Shown piece after piece: positions 16,788 to 27,697 of a stretch of 64,000 nucleotides of DNA. The stretch is taken from contig NZ_LMHH01000001.1 of assembly GCF_001427865.1 (NCBI RefSeq), positions 1,550,001 to 1,614,000 of the forward strand. Reading direction: 5' to 3'. Position 1 is the stretch's first letter. Each line of letters starts with the position of its first letter. The notes below the pieces were generated by a model, which saw only the letters and a program-made list of their open reading frames with translations, was not told the origin of the DNA and searched no databases. This stretch comes from Altererythrobacter sp. Root672 (GTDB taxonomy: Bacteria > Pseudomonadota > Alphaproteobacteria > Sphingomonadales > Sphingomonadaceae). The translations under genes were made by a program, and so were the position numbers.

Positions 16788-17849
16788 TCAGCCCAACCAT
16801 TCCACCCAGGCCCCGTGGGGATGGGCTTCGGCGAGCATCACTGCGTCCTCACCGCCGGGCCAATACCGCACCGTCAACTCATGGCGGAAAGTCACACGGT
16901 TGGTCTCCAGCCTGACCCAGGCGAGCGGCTTTTCGGCGCTCGCCCGCGCCCCCGCCTGCTCCATCGCGACGGAGATCGCATAGCGTGCCGCTTGCGGCAG
17001 GTACTGCCACATCACCGAATGGTAGAGCACCCGCGTCACGCCCTCCTGCTGAGGCGCGGCTAGCCGCTCGAGCACGAACTCTTCGGCATCCTTACGCTCT
17101 AGCAGCGGCGGCTTTTCGGCGGCGAGCCGAGTGGCGGCTTCGATCCGGCCCATCCGCTCGGTCGCGTCGGGCCAGACGTAGGCCTTGAGCCGCAAAGCCT
17201 CCGCCGGATCCGACAAATCGACTGGCGCGACATCGCAACCGCGGATGGAGATGATCTGCACCTCGCCCTGTGGCGCCGGCGGCCCGCGCCATTCGGGCAC
17301 GATGCGCATCGGCGAGCCCTCGGGACCGGTCTCCGTTCCGCCAAGGTCATAACGATAACGCTCGATCATCGTGTTGACGCCCGCACTGGCGCCGATCTCG
17401 TTGAGCTCGAACTTCGGCCCCAACCGCTGCGACAGCCACAGCAACCCACCCATGATACTGGCAGAACGGCCCGCCTCGTTGGTCTGCGGCGGACTGTCGA
17501 GCCACGGCACAAGCTTGGCGTCCCACTCCACCGCCACCGCCGCGACCAGTTCATCCACCAGGGCCTGGACAGTGATCTCTCCGGCATAGACCGGTGCCAG
17601 CCGTCGGTCCGCACCTGACAGGCTCAGCCAATGCAGGCCCCCCGCTACCCGCAGCGGCATCGCATCCTCCAAGCTCAGGCCCGGCCAGTTGTTCATCCGC
17701 CGAGCAAGCTCGGTCGGCGTATCGAGAATGGCCAGCTCGCCGCGGATCACACGGGCTGTATGAGTGGCGCCGGCCTTGGCCGCATGGTCCGCCTGCCAGG
17801 CGATCGCCTCGCGCACGTCCGTAATGCCCATGACCCCCGTGACTGCCAT
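16788..17849 (-). CDS. DUF2332 family protein
   Basis: 353 residues. Family features are the N-terminal REAIAWQADHAAKAGATHTARVIRG, the central GASAGVNTMIERYRYDLGG (a methyltransferase-like glycine loop) and the C-terminal YHSVMWQYLP and WVRLE segments. The function of the family is not known. It converges on the 16154 lipoprotein gene, with the inverted-repeat element between. An internal ATG seven codons in is a possible alternative start. Confidence 0.8.
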   Translation of the reverse strand: MAVTGVMGITDVREAIAWQADHAAKAGATHTARVIRGELAILDTPTELARRMNNWPGLSLEDAMPLRVAGGLHWLSLSGADRRLAPVYAGEITVQALVDELVAAVAVEWDAKLVPWLDSPPQTNEAGRSASIMGGLLWLSQRLGPKFELNEIGASAGVNTMIERYRYDLGGTETGPEGSPMRIVPEWRGPPAPQGEVQIISIRGCDVAPVDLSDPAEALRLKAYVWPDATERMGRIEAATRLAAEKPPLLERKDAEEFVLERLAAPQQEGVTRVLYHSVMWQYLPQAARYAISVAMEQAGARASAEKPLAWVRLETNRVTFRHELTVRYWPGGEDAVMLAEAHPHGAWVEWLG

Positions 17850-17889
17850 CGCCGTTGCCCTTTCCTGCCTCTTTGCCTAGGGCCGCGCC

Positions 17890-18546
17890 ATGACCACTGC
17901 CCTCACCTTCGCCGTGCCTAAAGGACGGATCCTCGACGAGGCGTTGCCGGTGATGGCGCGCGCCGGCGTCGTGCCGGAAAGCGCCTTCAACGACAAGGGC
18001 AACCGCGCACTCAGTTTCGCGACCGAAGATGGCGCCATGCGGATCATCCGCGTGCGCGCATTCGATGTCGCCACGTTCGTGGCCTTTGGCGCCGCGCATG
18101 CCGGGATCGTGGGCTCGGACGTGATCGAAGAGTTCAACTATTCAGAGCTTTACGCGCCCGTCGATCTCGACATCGGCCACTGCCGCCTGTCGGTGGCTGA
18201 GCCGAAGGATGCGAGCGTCTACAGCCCTGGCAACGCCAGCCACCTGCGCGTCGCGACGAAGTACCCGAACCTGACCAGCCGCTGGTTCGAGCGGCAGGGC
18301 ATCCAGGCCGAGTGCGTCAAGCTCAACGGCGCGATGGAGCTGGCACCTTCCCTCGGACTTTCGCTGCGGATCGTGGACTTGGTGTCGAGCGGTCGCACCC
18401 TGGCCGACAACGGCCTGGTCGAAACCGACGTGATCATGCCCGTCTCCGCCCGGCTGATCGTCAATCGCGCCGCGCTCAAGACCGATCCGCGCGTGGCGCA
18501 GCTCGTCGAGCGCTTCCGCGCCCTCTCTGAAAGCGAAGCCGCCTGA
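17890..18546 (+). CDS. hisG: ATP phosphoribosyltransferase, short form
   Basis: 218 residues. It catalyses the first step of histidine synthesis, joining ATP and [20 protein letters not shown] and [10 protein letters not shown] are diagnostic, and [15 protein letters not shown]-like PRPP-site residues are seen in [29 protein letters not shown]. It lacks the C-terminal regulatory domain, so it should need HisZ, which is not in the window. Its stop overlaps the hisD start (TGATG). Confidence 0.95.
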   Translation: MTTALTFAVPKGRILDEALPVMARAGVVPESAFNDKGNRALSFATEDGAMRIIRVRAFDVATFVAFGAAHAGIVGSDVIEEFNYSELYAPVDLDIGHCRLSVAEPKDASVYSPGNASHLRVATKYPNLTSRWFERQGIQAECVKLNGAMELAPSLGLSLRIVDLVSSGRTLADNGLVETDVIMPVSARLIVNRAALKTDPRVAQLVERFRALSESEAA

Positions 18547-19835
18547 TGCAACGCCTGCTGACCAGCGACCCGCAGTTCGAGCGCAAGTTCGCCCGCCTGG
18601 TCGACGACCGGCGCGAGACCGAAAGCGACGTTTCGAGCGTGGTATCGGACATCCTCGACAAAGTCCGCCAGCGCGGTGACGAGGCCGTAGCCGAATACAC
18701 CGCCCGCTTCGATCGCCACACGCTCGGCGCCGACGACGACTGGCGCATCGGACCCGAAGCTTGCAAGGCGGCCTACGACGCGCTCGAACCCAAGCTCCGC
18801 GATGCGCTCGAGCTCGCGGCAGAACGCATCCGCGCCTATCACGTCGACCAGCTTCCGCGTGATCGCGACTTCACCGACGACGCGGGCGTTCGCCTCGGAG
18901 CGAAGTGGCGCGCGGTCGACGCTGCGGGCCTCTACGTTCCAGGCGGACGCGCGGCCTACCCGTCCTCGCTGCTGATGAACGCGATCCCGGCCAAGGTCGC
19001 GGGCGTGGAGCGTATCGTCGTCGCCACCCCGACCCCGCGGGGCGAGAGCAACCCGCTGGTCCTCGCCGCAGCCCACCTCGTGGGCGTGGACGAAGTTTGG
19101 CGCATCGGCGGCGCGCAGGCGATCGGCGCACTCGCCTATGGCACCAAGCGCATCAAGCCGATCGATGTCATCACCGGACCGGGAAACGACTACGTGGCCG
19201 AGGCCAAGCGCCAGCTGTTCGGCGTAGTTGGCATAGACATGGTCGCCGGGCCGAGCGAGATCCTGGTGATCGCCGACGGAAGCAACGATCCCGACTGGAT
19301 CGCCGCCGACTTGTTGAGCCAGGCCGAACACGACCCGTCCTCGCAATCGATCCTGATCACCGACGATGCCAAGTTCGCCGACCAGGTGGCCGACCGTGTC
19401 GACGTACAGTGCTCAATGCTCGCCACCGAAGACTGTGCCCGCCAGAGCTGGGACGACAACGGCGTGCTGCTGATCGTGAACGACCTTTCCGAGGCCCCCG
19501 CCCTCGCTAACCGCCTGGCCGCCGAACACGTCGAGCTGGCGGTCGACGATCCCGAGGCGTTGTTCGCCGAGCTGCGCCACGCCGGCAGTGTGTTCCTCGG
19601 TCGCTACACGCCCGAGGCCGTCGGCGATTATGTCGCCGGCCCGAACCACGTGTTGCCGACCGGCCGCCGCGCGCGCTTTGCCAGTGGGCTTTCGGTGCTC
19701 GATTTCATGAAGCGCACCAGCTTCATTTCGATGGACGCCGAGGCGCTCGCCAAAATCGGTCCGGCCGCGATCGCGCTGGCCGAGATGGAAGGCCTTCCCG
19801 CCCACGCCAAGTCCGTACAGTTGAGGTTGAAATGA
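18546..19835 (+). CDS. hisD: Histidinol dehydrogenase
   Basis: 429 residues, the usual size. It oxidises histidinol to histidine with NAD in two steps. Visible signatures are DAAGLYVPGGRAAYPSSLLMNAIPAKVAGV, GPGNDYVAEAKRQLFGVVGIDMVAGPSE with the NAD site, QAEHDPSSQS carrying Gln and His zinc ligands, and GPNHVLPTGRRARFASGL. It is coupled to hisG and overlaps the nusB start by four bases. Confidence 0.96.
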   Translation: MQRLLTSDPQFERKFARLVDDRRETESDVSSVVSDILDKVRQRGDEAVAEYTARFDRHTLGADDDWRIGPEACKAAYDALEPKLRDALELAAERIRAYHVDQLPRDRDFTDDAGVRLGAKWRAVDAAGLYVPGGRAAYPSSLLMNAIPAKVAGVERIVVATPTPRGESNPLVLAAAHLVGVDEVWRIGGAQAIGALAYGTKRIKPIDVITGPGNDYVAEAKRQLFGVVGIDMVAGPSEILVIADGSNDPDWIAADLLSQAEHDPSSQSILITDDAKFADQVADRVDVQCSMLATEDCARQSWDDNGVLLIVNDLSEAPALANRLAAEHVELAVDDPEALFAELRHAGSVFLGRYTPEAVGDYVAGPNHVLPTGRRARFASGLSVLDFMKRTSFISMDAEALAKIGPAAIALAEMEGLPAHAKSVQLRLK

Positions 19836-20281
19836 ACACCCCCGCCCGCTCCAAGGCCCGCTCGGCCGCCCGGCTTGCCGCCGTCCAGGCGCTGTACCAG
19901 CGGCAGATGGAGAACACCCCGCTTGCCCGGCTGCTCGACGAATTCCACCAGCACCGCCTAGGTGCCGAGATCGAGGAAGAGCAGTACATCCAGGCCGAAG
20001 TCGAGTTCTTCGACGACCTGGTGAGCGGCGCCATTGCCCGCGAGGAAGAGATCGACACGCTGATTGGCAGCAAACTGGCCGAAGGCTGGTCGGTCCAGCG
20101 GCTCGACAAGACCATGCTGCAGATCCTGCGCGTCGGCGCCTACGAACTGCTCGCGCGGGCTGACATCCCAACCGGCGCGGCAATCAGCGAGTACGTCGAC
20201 GTGGCTCACGCCTTCTTCGACGCGCGCGAGGCCAAGTTCGTCAATGGCGTGCTCGACGCGGTGGCAAAGGTCGCCCGTTGA
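19832..20281 (+). CDS. nusB: Transcription antitermination factor NusB
   Basis: 149 residues, all-helical. ARLAAVQALYQRQM is the conserved N-terminal helix and LRVGAYELLARADIPTGAAISEYVDVAHAFFDAREAKFVNGVLDAVAK the conserved C-terminal half. NusB joins NusE on boxA RNA to support rRNA antitermination. It overlaps both neighbours (hisD stop, thiL start), so hisG-hisD-nusB-thiL is one unit. Confidence 0.95.
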   Translation: MNTPARSKARSAARLAAVQALYQRQMENTPLARLLDEFHQHRLGAEIEEEQYIQAEVEFFDDLVSGAIAREEEIDTLIGSKLAEGWSVQRLDKTMLQILRVGAYELLARADIPTGAAISEYVDVAHAFFDAREAKFVNGVLDAVAKVAR

Positions 20282-21150
20282 GCGGCGAGTCCGCTTTCAT
20301 CGACACACTCCGGGCCCTCGCCCACGATCCCGCCGCACGCAGCTTGCTCGACGATACGGCGGTGCTGCAAGTCGGAACGGAAACGCTGGTCCTGACGCAC
20401 GACATGATGGTCGAGGGGCGGCACTTCCTCCCCTCGCAATCGCAGGCGGACGTGGCGTGGAAGCTGGTGGCGACCAACCTGTCCGATCTCGCGGCGAAAG
20501 GCGCGCAGCCCTTGGGTGTGCTGCTCGGCTATATGCTCGCGCCTAATCAGGCCGATTTTGCCGAGGGCCTCAGCGAAGCGTTGGAACATTTTGGCGTACC
20601 GCTGCTGGGGGGTGACACCGTGTCCGGCGGACCTCCGCAGGCACTCGGCCTCACGGCCATCGGCCGGGCGACGCACTCGCCAGTGCCCTCAAGAAGCGGC
20701 GCGAAAGTTGGCGACGGGCTCTGGCTAACCGGTCACGTCGGCGCCGCCATGCTCGGTTTCGAGGCGCTGCGGGATGCGACGGGAGAGGACAGCACCGCCT
20801 ACCGCCGCCCCCTGGCCCGGCTCGCAGAGGGTGAAGCCCTCGCACCACTGGTAACGGCGATGATGGACGTATCCGACGGCCTACTGCTCGACGCCTGGCG
20901 CCTGGCCGAGGCGAGCCAGGTCTCGCTTGCCATCGACAGCCGAGCGGTTCCGATTGCCGCCCCCGAAGCCCGCCGTTTGGATGCGCTGCGCTGGGGCGAC
21001 GATTACGAGCTGTTGTTCACGCTTCCTGACGGCGTCGAGCCGCCTGTGCCGGCGTCGCGTATCGGCGCCATCGAGCCACGAGGGTTCGTGCCGCTGTTCC
21101 TCGACGGAGAACCGATCGCCAACCGCGAGGGGCTGGGCTGGGAGCACTGA
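20278..21150 (+). CDS. thiL: Thiamine-monophosphate kinase
   Basis: 290 residues from a TTG at 20278 that overlaps the nusB stop; the family N-terminus (ESAFIDTLRAL) directly follows, so this start is sound. It phosphorylates thiamine monophosphate to the diphosphate. DDTAVLQVG, THDMMVEGRHF, WKLVATNLSDLAAKGAQPLG and MMDVSDGLLLDAWRLAEAS are the metal- and ATP-binding motifs. WGDDYELLFT is the C-terminal signature. Confidence 0.94.
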   Translation: MSGESAFIDTLRALAHDPAARSLLDDTAVLQVGTETLVLTHDMMVEGRHFLPSQSQADVAWKLVATNLSDLAAKGAQPLGVLLGYMLAPNQADFAEGLSEALEHFGVPLLGGDTVSGGPPQALGLTAIGRATHSPVPSRSGAKVGDGLWLTGHVGAAMLGFEALRDATGEDSTAYRRPLARLAEGEALAPLVTAMMDVSDGLLLDAWRLAEASQVSLAIDSRAVPIAAPEARRLDALRWGDDYELLFTLPDGVEPPVPASRIGAIEPRGFVPLFLDGEPIANREGLGWEH

Positions 21151-21263
21151 GCAGCCGAATTGACCGGAACGTCCGCATTGGACGGAAGGCGGACGTAGGG
21201 ATGAGCTTGCCAATCGACTGACGGCGGAGCAGTTATCCAGGACAGTTCAGCCGGAGGTTCGGC

Positions 21264-21662
21264 ATGAAAATAGCGCAGGCCATGGCCGCCCTTCTATTCA
21301 CGAGCAGCCTCGCAGTTCACGCCCAGGCGCCAAATGCTCCGGTGCAGACCAATGAGATAGTCGTCCAGATACAGCGCTTGAGCGCGACAGGCCTGCGCGA
21401 CACTACCTTGGTCATGGAACGTCGCGACTATCGGATCGAGATCGAAATGCGTGCGGACGGCACGTTCCGCAGCTCCTTGAACGGCCTATTCTCGGACCGA
21501 GGCAAGTGGCGCGTCGATGGCGAGCGGGTGTGCTTCGATGGAATTTACCGAGAGAGCTATTGCTCCTCAAACCTCGTTGGTAAGCGACCAGGCGATGCTT
21601 GGGACGGCGTATCGGGCCTGGATGGACTGCGATACAAAGTGCGTCTGGTTGCCGGGACTTAG
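21264..21662 (+). CDS. Small secreted protein of unknown function
   Basis: 132 residues with a clear signal peptide (MKIAQAMAALLFTSSLAVHAQA, cleavage after AHA or HAQA). The mature part has a strand-rich pattern RADGTFRSSLNGLFSDRGKWRVDGERVCFDG and two Cys near 94 and 104 that could form a disulfide. A GGAGG precedes the ATG. I do not recognise the family. It stands alone after thiL. Confidence 0.6.
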   Translation: MKIAQAMAALLFTSSLAVHAQAPNAPVQTNEIVVQIQRLSATGLRDTTLVMERRDYRIEIEMRADGTFRSSLNGLFSDRGKWRVDGERVCFDGIYRESYCSSNLVGKRPGDAWDGVSGLDGLRYKVRLVAGT

Positions 21663-21807
21663 TTCCGGGGCGGACGCATGGCGCTTCTGGGAGCGCAGTT
21701 GTTGAGGCTGTCGATCTGCTCGGGTCTTCCGAGCGCAGGCCTTGCGGGTTTGCCCCGATGATTTGAACTGAGGGGCGACCGTAGTGTCGGGTGCAAGGAG
21801 TTGCGCC

Positions 21808-22251
21808 ATGCCCGATAGACACGCGCCTAAGACCTGCCCTAACGGGCCTAAGTTCGGCAAAGCTGCCGCTTTAGGCGCTGTCCTTGGCCTCACGATGTTG
21901 TTGGGCGGTTGCGGGGAAACCGAGCCTGACACCGTGAAGGCCGCGCTAGTCATCTCGGGTGGGCCGATCCTCACCATGGAAGGCGACACTCCCAGCTATG
22001 CCGAGGCCGTGCTCGTTCGCGATGGCAAGATTGCCTTCGTGGGCAGTGAGGCTGAGGCGAAGCGCCAAGCCGGCTCCGGAGCTGAGCTAAAGGATCTGGC
22101 CGGCAAGGTCATGCTGCCCGGCTTCATCGATCCGCACAGCCACTTCATGGATTCGTTGACGATGTCGGACCGGGTCAATGTTTCGGCCCCGCCGGTTGGT
22201 CCGGCCTCGACCCCGGATGAGATTGTCGCGGTGCTCAGGAACCCGCTTTGA
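21808..22251 (+). pseudogene. Truncated amidohydrolase (YtcJ-like) lipoprotein
   Basis: 147 residues from ATG 21808 with AAGGAG seven bases upstream. The N-terminus has a lipobox (MLLGGC); then AALVISGGPILTMEGDTPSYAEAVLVRDGKIAFVG and VMLPGFIDPHSHF with the first metal-binding HxH. Full YtcJ-like amidohydrolases have over 500 residues; homology appears to end near EIVAVLR, and three foreign codons later there is a stop. The remaining metal ligands and the barrel are missing, so it cannot be an active enzyme. The break abuts a second truncated gene on the other strand. Confidence 0.75.
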
Positions 22252-22728
22252 GCCAGGGAAAATCAACCCGAACTTCCCAAAGTTGGCGTTGGAGACCTTA
22301 AGACCGTAGTGCTCGGTGTGCCATGCAATCGTTGTTAGAAAGTGCCAGGTTAAGTGGCGCGCCTCTACCGGTTGAAGCGTTACGCAATTGGCTTCGAACT
22401 CCACCCGACTTATTGGTTCGTCTCGCAGACGATCTGCCTCCTTATCGCGTATCGAGAAGAATAACGGCAGGTCGAACAAAAAAAGAGCGAAACGCCGTTG
22501 CGGCGAAAGTTCCTGCCAACGTGGGGCGTCTTTAAAGCGAAGGTACTTTTCGTGCAGCGGCAGGCGATTAATGATAATTGATGCACCGATGGCCAAAAAA
22601 CTCATCAAACTCATTAGGGCCCACGCGCCGCCGCCGGAACCCAGGAGAATTGTTCGACCAAGCGCGAACAATCCGGTTGCGATTGCTAACATACGCAGGG
22701 TAGAAAAAATGATCTGATAAAGCGACAT
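22087..22728 (-). pseudogene. Membrane protein gene whose 3' end is fused to antisense amidohydrolase sequence
   Basis: Starting at ATG 22728, MSLYQIIFSTLRMLAIATG begins a protein with two membrane segments in the first 60 residues, followed by a soluble part (FALFLFDLPLFFSIRDKEADRL, ATG to about residue 150). Beyond about position 22245 the frame runs through the antisense of the amidohydrolase remnant, giving an Arg-rich tail of no family character. The stretch 22260-22860 is visibly richer in A and T than its surroundings. I do not recognise the family. It is probably a recombination remnant. Confidence 0.5.
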
Positions 22729-22927
22729 AGGAAGTGGCCTAGCAAACGCTCCGCCATCGGACGATCCCTGTCGAGCGACGACGAGACGCGACGCGGCGTC
22801 CGCAATGGCTCGTTTGCCGACAGTCCGCTTTCGCCCCGCCGCAGCTACTCGCTGATTAGGCATCTCGATGAATGTCGGTTACGCTCGGCACGGCTCGACC
22901 GGAAGGGCGGCCGGGGGAGATGACGAG

Positions 22928-23374
22928 ATGGGGCGGACTGTGACCTCGGGAGGCCTGGCGGCCTTGCTCCTGCGGCTCCTGTTGGGGTCGCTGTTCATCT
23001 CCCACCTCTATTGGAAGCTGATCATTCTACCTAACGGCGTGGCCGGTTGGTGGAGCACGCTTAGCGCCAATGGCTATCCCGATTTCGTGATGGCCTACGT
23101 CCTTTCGGCGGAGGTCTTCGGCGCGCTGTTGCTTATACCGGGCGTACTCACCCGCTACGTCGCGCTTTACGCCATGCCGATGATGCTCGGGGCTGCGCAC
23201 TTCTGGCTGGAGAGGAAGGGCTTCTATTTCACCCAGGCCGGCGCCGAGCTACCGCTTGTGTGGCTGGCGTTGCTTGGCCTGCAAGTCGTCGCAGGTGACG
23301 GCAGCCATGCCTTGGTCGCTTCACCGCCTCTGCGCCGCCTGCTCGGGCGCCACGAGGCGGGGCAGGCTGCATGA
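22928..23374 (+). CDS. DoxX family membrane protein
   Basis: 148 residues from ATG 22928, with a purine-rich GGGGGAGATGACGAG ahead; an upstream ATG (22868) would add a non-family leader. Four hydrophobic segments, with LLRLLLGSLFISHLYWKL and EVFGALLLIPGVLTRYVALYAMPMML typical of DoxX. Its stop overlaps the start of the DUF1080 pseudogene (ATGA). Confidence 0.75.
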   Translation: MGRTVTSGGLAALLLRLLLGSLFISHLYWKLIILPNGVAGWWSTLSANGYPDFVMAYVLSAEVFGALLLIPGVLTRYVALYAMPMMLGAAHFWLERKGFYFTQAGAELPLVWLALLGLQVVAGDGSHALVASPPLRRLLGRHEAGQAA

Positions 23375-23946
23375 CTGGGCGCCTCGCGCTCTCGGCCTTC
23401 GTAGCCGCCTTCGCTGCCGTGTCCGTGTCCGCCCAAGCGGGCTTCACGGCCTTGTTCGATGGCTCGACGCTGGACGGCTGGGCTCCGGTGGGCGGCGCTG
23501 AATGGTCTTGCAAGAAGACCTGGTGACCGCCGAGAGGGGAACGATCGGCTTCCTGGTTTCGGACAAAGCCTACCGCGACTTCGAGCTGCGCATCGAATTT
23601 TGGGTCAGCCCCGATGCCAATTCGGGCGTGTTCATCCGATGCGCGAGCCGCACCGAGATTTCGGCAGCGACCTGTTACGAGGTCAACATCTTCGATACTC
23701 GGGCCCGATCCGACCTACGGCACTGGCGCGATCGTAAACCTCGCCGCGGTCTCGCCGATGCCCAAGGCTGGGGGGCGCTGGAACACCATGGTGATCGTGG
23801 CACGAGGCGACACGTTCAGCGTCACCTTGAATGGCGTGAAGACGGTCGATGCCGTGCGGGGCAGCGCGCATGCTGAAGGCCCGTTCGCGCTGCAATATGG
23901 CGCCGGGAAGGTCAAATTCAGAACGGTCGAGATCCAGCCCCTGTAA
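23371..23946 (+). pseudogene. Frameshifted DUF1080 (3-keto-disaccharide hydrolase-like) secreted protein
   Basis: Three frame segments together spell one DUF1080 protein. 23371-23505 gives a signal peptide and GFTALFDGSTLDGWAPVGGAEW. The next frame, to about 23705, gives GTIGFLVSDKAYRDFELRIEFWVSPDANSGVFIRC and YEVNIFDT. The original frame then resumes with PTYGTGAIVNLAAVSPMPKAGGRWNT and FALQYGAGKVKFRTVEIQPL. Two single-base indels are needed, one near 23500-23510 and one in CGGGCCCG near 23702. The sequence between is well preserved, so decay is recent or the shifts are assembly errors. Confidence 0.8.
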
Positions 23947-23964
23947 GTGGGCAAAGTGTGGACG

Positions 23965-24165
23965 CTAGATCCACCGCCCTCGCAGCACCGCGTAAAGTCC
24001 CCACGGCGCGCCAATGAGCAGCCCGAAGAAGATCCTGCTTAGCCCGAACGGCGCCTCGACATCCCAGTAGGCCATCGACTGCGCAATCAGCGGAGCGATG
24101 AAGCCGATGCCGAAGATGAACGGCATCCAGCGGAACAGCTGCTTTACGGCGTTTTCCATCGTCAT
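23965..24165 (-). CDS. Small two-span membrane protein
   Basis: 66 residues, MTMENAVKQLFRWMPFIFGIG onward, with hydrophobic segments at about 13-33 and 44-60 and a short RGRWI tail. Its ATG (24165) overlaps the stop of the desaturase gene in the ATGA manner, so it is translated with it. I do not recognise a family; a partner or stabiliser of the desaturase is possible from position alone. Confidence 0.65.
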   Translation of the reverse strand: MTMENAVKQLFRWMPFIFGIGFIAPLIAQSMAYWDVEAPFGLSRIFFGLLIGAPWGLYAVLRGRWI

Positions 24166-25160
24166 AGCTTGGTGATGTCCACACCGCGCTGATCGAGGAT
24201 CGGCTTGAGCGCGAAATAGGCAGCGCGGGTGCGGTGATTGGGGATGTTGGGGTAGAGGTGGTGTACGATGTGCGTTTCCATGCACATCGACATCACGTGG
24301 CCGAGGCGGCTCTTGAACACGTGGGTGTTCTCGTAGCGCCCGGTCTTGCCGGCGCGCGGGTGGTGCGGCGCCCAGCTCAGGTAGAAGCGGATGTAGCTGA
24401 GGCCGATATGCCGCGGCAGCCACCAGACCAGCGCGGCCTCCATCGCATAGCCGCTCCAGGCCATGGTGAAGAGCACGGCCATGAACACCAGCTGGAGGAC
24501 CATGGTCTCCTTGAGCGAGCGCGCGGCCTCAGGCGTGCCCATCTCGTTGAGGATGCGCTTATAGGCGTGGATCGAGCCGTCGACGCCGGGCTGCCGATTA
24601 TACCAGGTCTTGTACCAGGCCATCAGCGCATTGGGCGCCTCGTCGGTATAGTCCGGGTCCTTGAGCGGGTCGTTGCAGTGGTAGTGATGTTCCAGGTGCA
24701 TCAACCGCGCCATCGAGAACGGGAACACGATCGGGATCGTCGAGACTTGTCCGACCCACTCGTTGACCCAGCGGTTCTTGCTACCCTTCTGGGCGATGTT
24801 CGAATGCATCGCCTCGTGACTGGTGACGTAGCCACCGGTGGCCAGCACGCACGAGATCACGAAGGCGATCGGCAGCGGCACGATGTCGAACATGGTCAGC
24901 GGGAACAGACTGACCCACAGCGCGAACCCGCCCCAGGCGGCTACCGCGTACGGCCACATCGCCCCGCCCATGAACTCACGAGCAATCTCGATTTCCTGCT
25001 TGCGCAGGTCGCGCCGGGTATGGCGGTCGAGCCCGTCGGGGCCAGTCAGCGGAATCGCGGAACGGTCGGTGTCCGGTGCGAGTGCCTCTACACCCGTACC
25101 GTCGCGCGCAAGAAGATACTCGTCCCCGATCGGCCCGTCCGTCACCTGTCGCAACCCCAT
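24162..25160 (-). CDS. Fatty acid desaturase-family (CrtR-like) membrane di-iron enzyme
   Basis: 332 residues from ATG 25160; an upstream ATG (25217) gives a poor leader. The three histidine boxes are HEAMH (115-119), HLEHHYH (155-161) and HIVHH (297-301). The sequence around box 2, CNDPLKDPDYTDEAP, and box 3, LYPNIPNHRTRAAYFAL, resemble carotenoid-ring hydroxylases of the desaturase superfamily as much as acyl desaturases, so the substrate is open. Membrane segments lie at about 70-110 and 210-245. A 66-residue membrane protein is translationally coupled downstream. Confidence 0.8.
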   Translation of the reverse strand: MGLRQVTDGPIGDEYLLARDGTGVEALAPDTDRSAIPLTGPDGLDRHTRRDLRKQEIEIAREFMGGAMWPYAVAAWGGFALWVSLFPLTMFDIVPLPIAFVISCVLATGGYVTSHEAMHSNIAQKGSKNRWVNEWVGQVSTIPIVFPFSMARLMHLEHHYHCNDPLKDPDYTDEAPNALMAWYKTWYNRQPGVDGSIHAYKRILNEMGTPEAARSLKETMVLQLVFMAVLFTMAWSGYAMEAALVWWLPRHIGLSYIRFYLSWAPHHPRAGKTGRYENTHVFKSRLGHVMSMCMETHIVHHLYPNIPNHRTRAAYFALKPILDQRGVDITKL

Positions 25161-25427
25161 TGCCAGCGGCCGGACGCCGCCTCTGAAATCGCAGTTAACT
25201 TCGCATAAACCAAGCAAACCCGCAAGAAACAGGGAAATGGCGTCGCATTTCCGGACAGTTGGATTCTTTGGCAGTTCGGCCGATCACCCTGCCGAATTGG
25301 TCCACGGGATGCTGCTGTTTAGGGGTTGCGCGCCCTTCCGGGCCGCTTTAGCCATCAAGCTTCGCGCGGACCCGGCGCATGATCGGGCCGCGCTTCCTTT
25401 TTGGAAGAGGGGAGGGATGGTCTCGTC

Positions 25428-27548
<2,121 letters not shown>

Positions 27549-27575
27549 TCTTTCGGTCAATTGGTAAACGAAATA

Positions 27576-27605
27576 CCCCACCAGGCCCGGCCTGGTGGGG
27601 TTTTC
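27576..27605 (+). terminator. Rho-independent terminator of hppA
   Basis: CCCCACCAGG, loop CCCGG, CCTGGTGGGG, then TTTTC: a perfect 10-base-pair stem followed by a T run, starting 27 bases after the hppA stop. Confidence 0.93.
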
Positions 27606-27697
27606 TTTACCCTCTCGCTTAGCCGTTCCTTTGGCCCGCAAGGGTAATCGGATCGAGACGGTAACCGGGCCGTCGGCGATGAAGGTTAACCTCGCGC

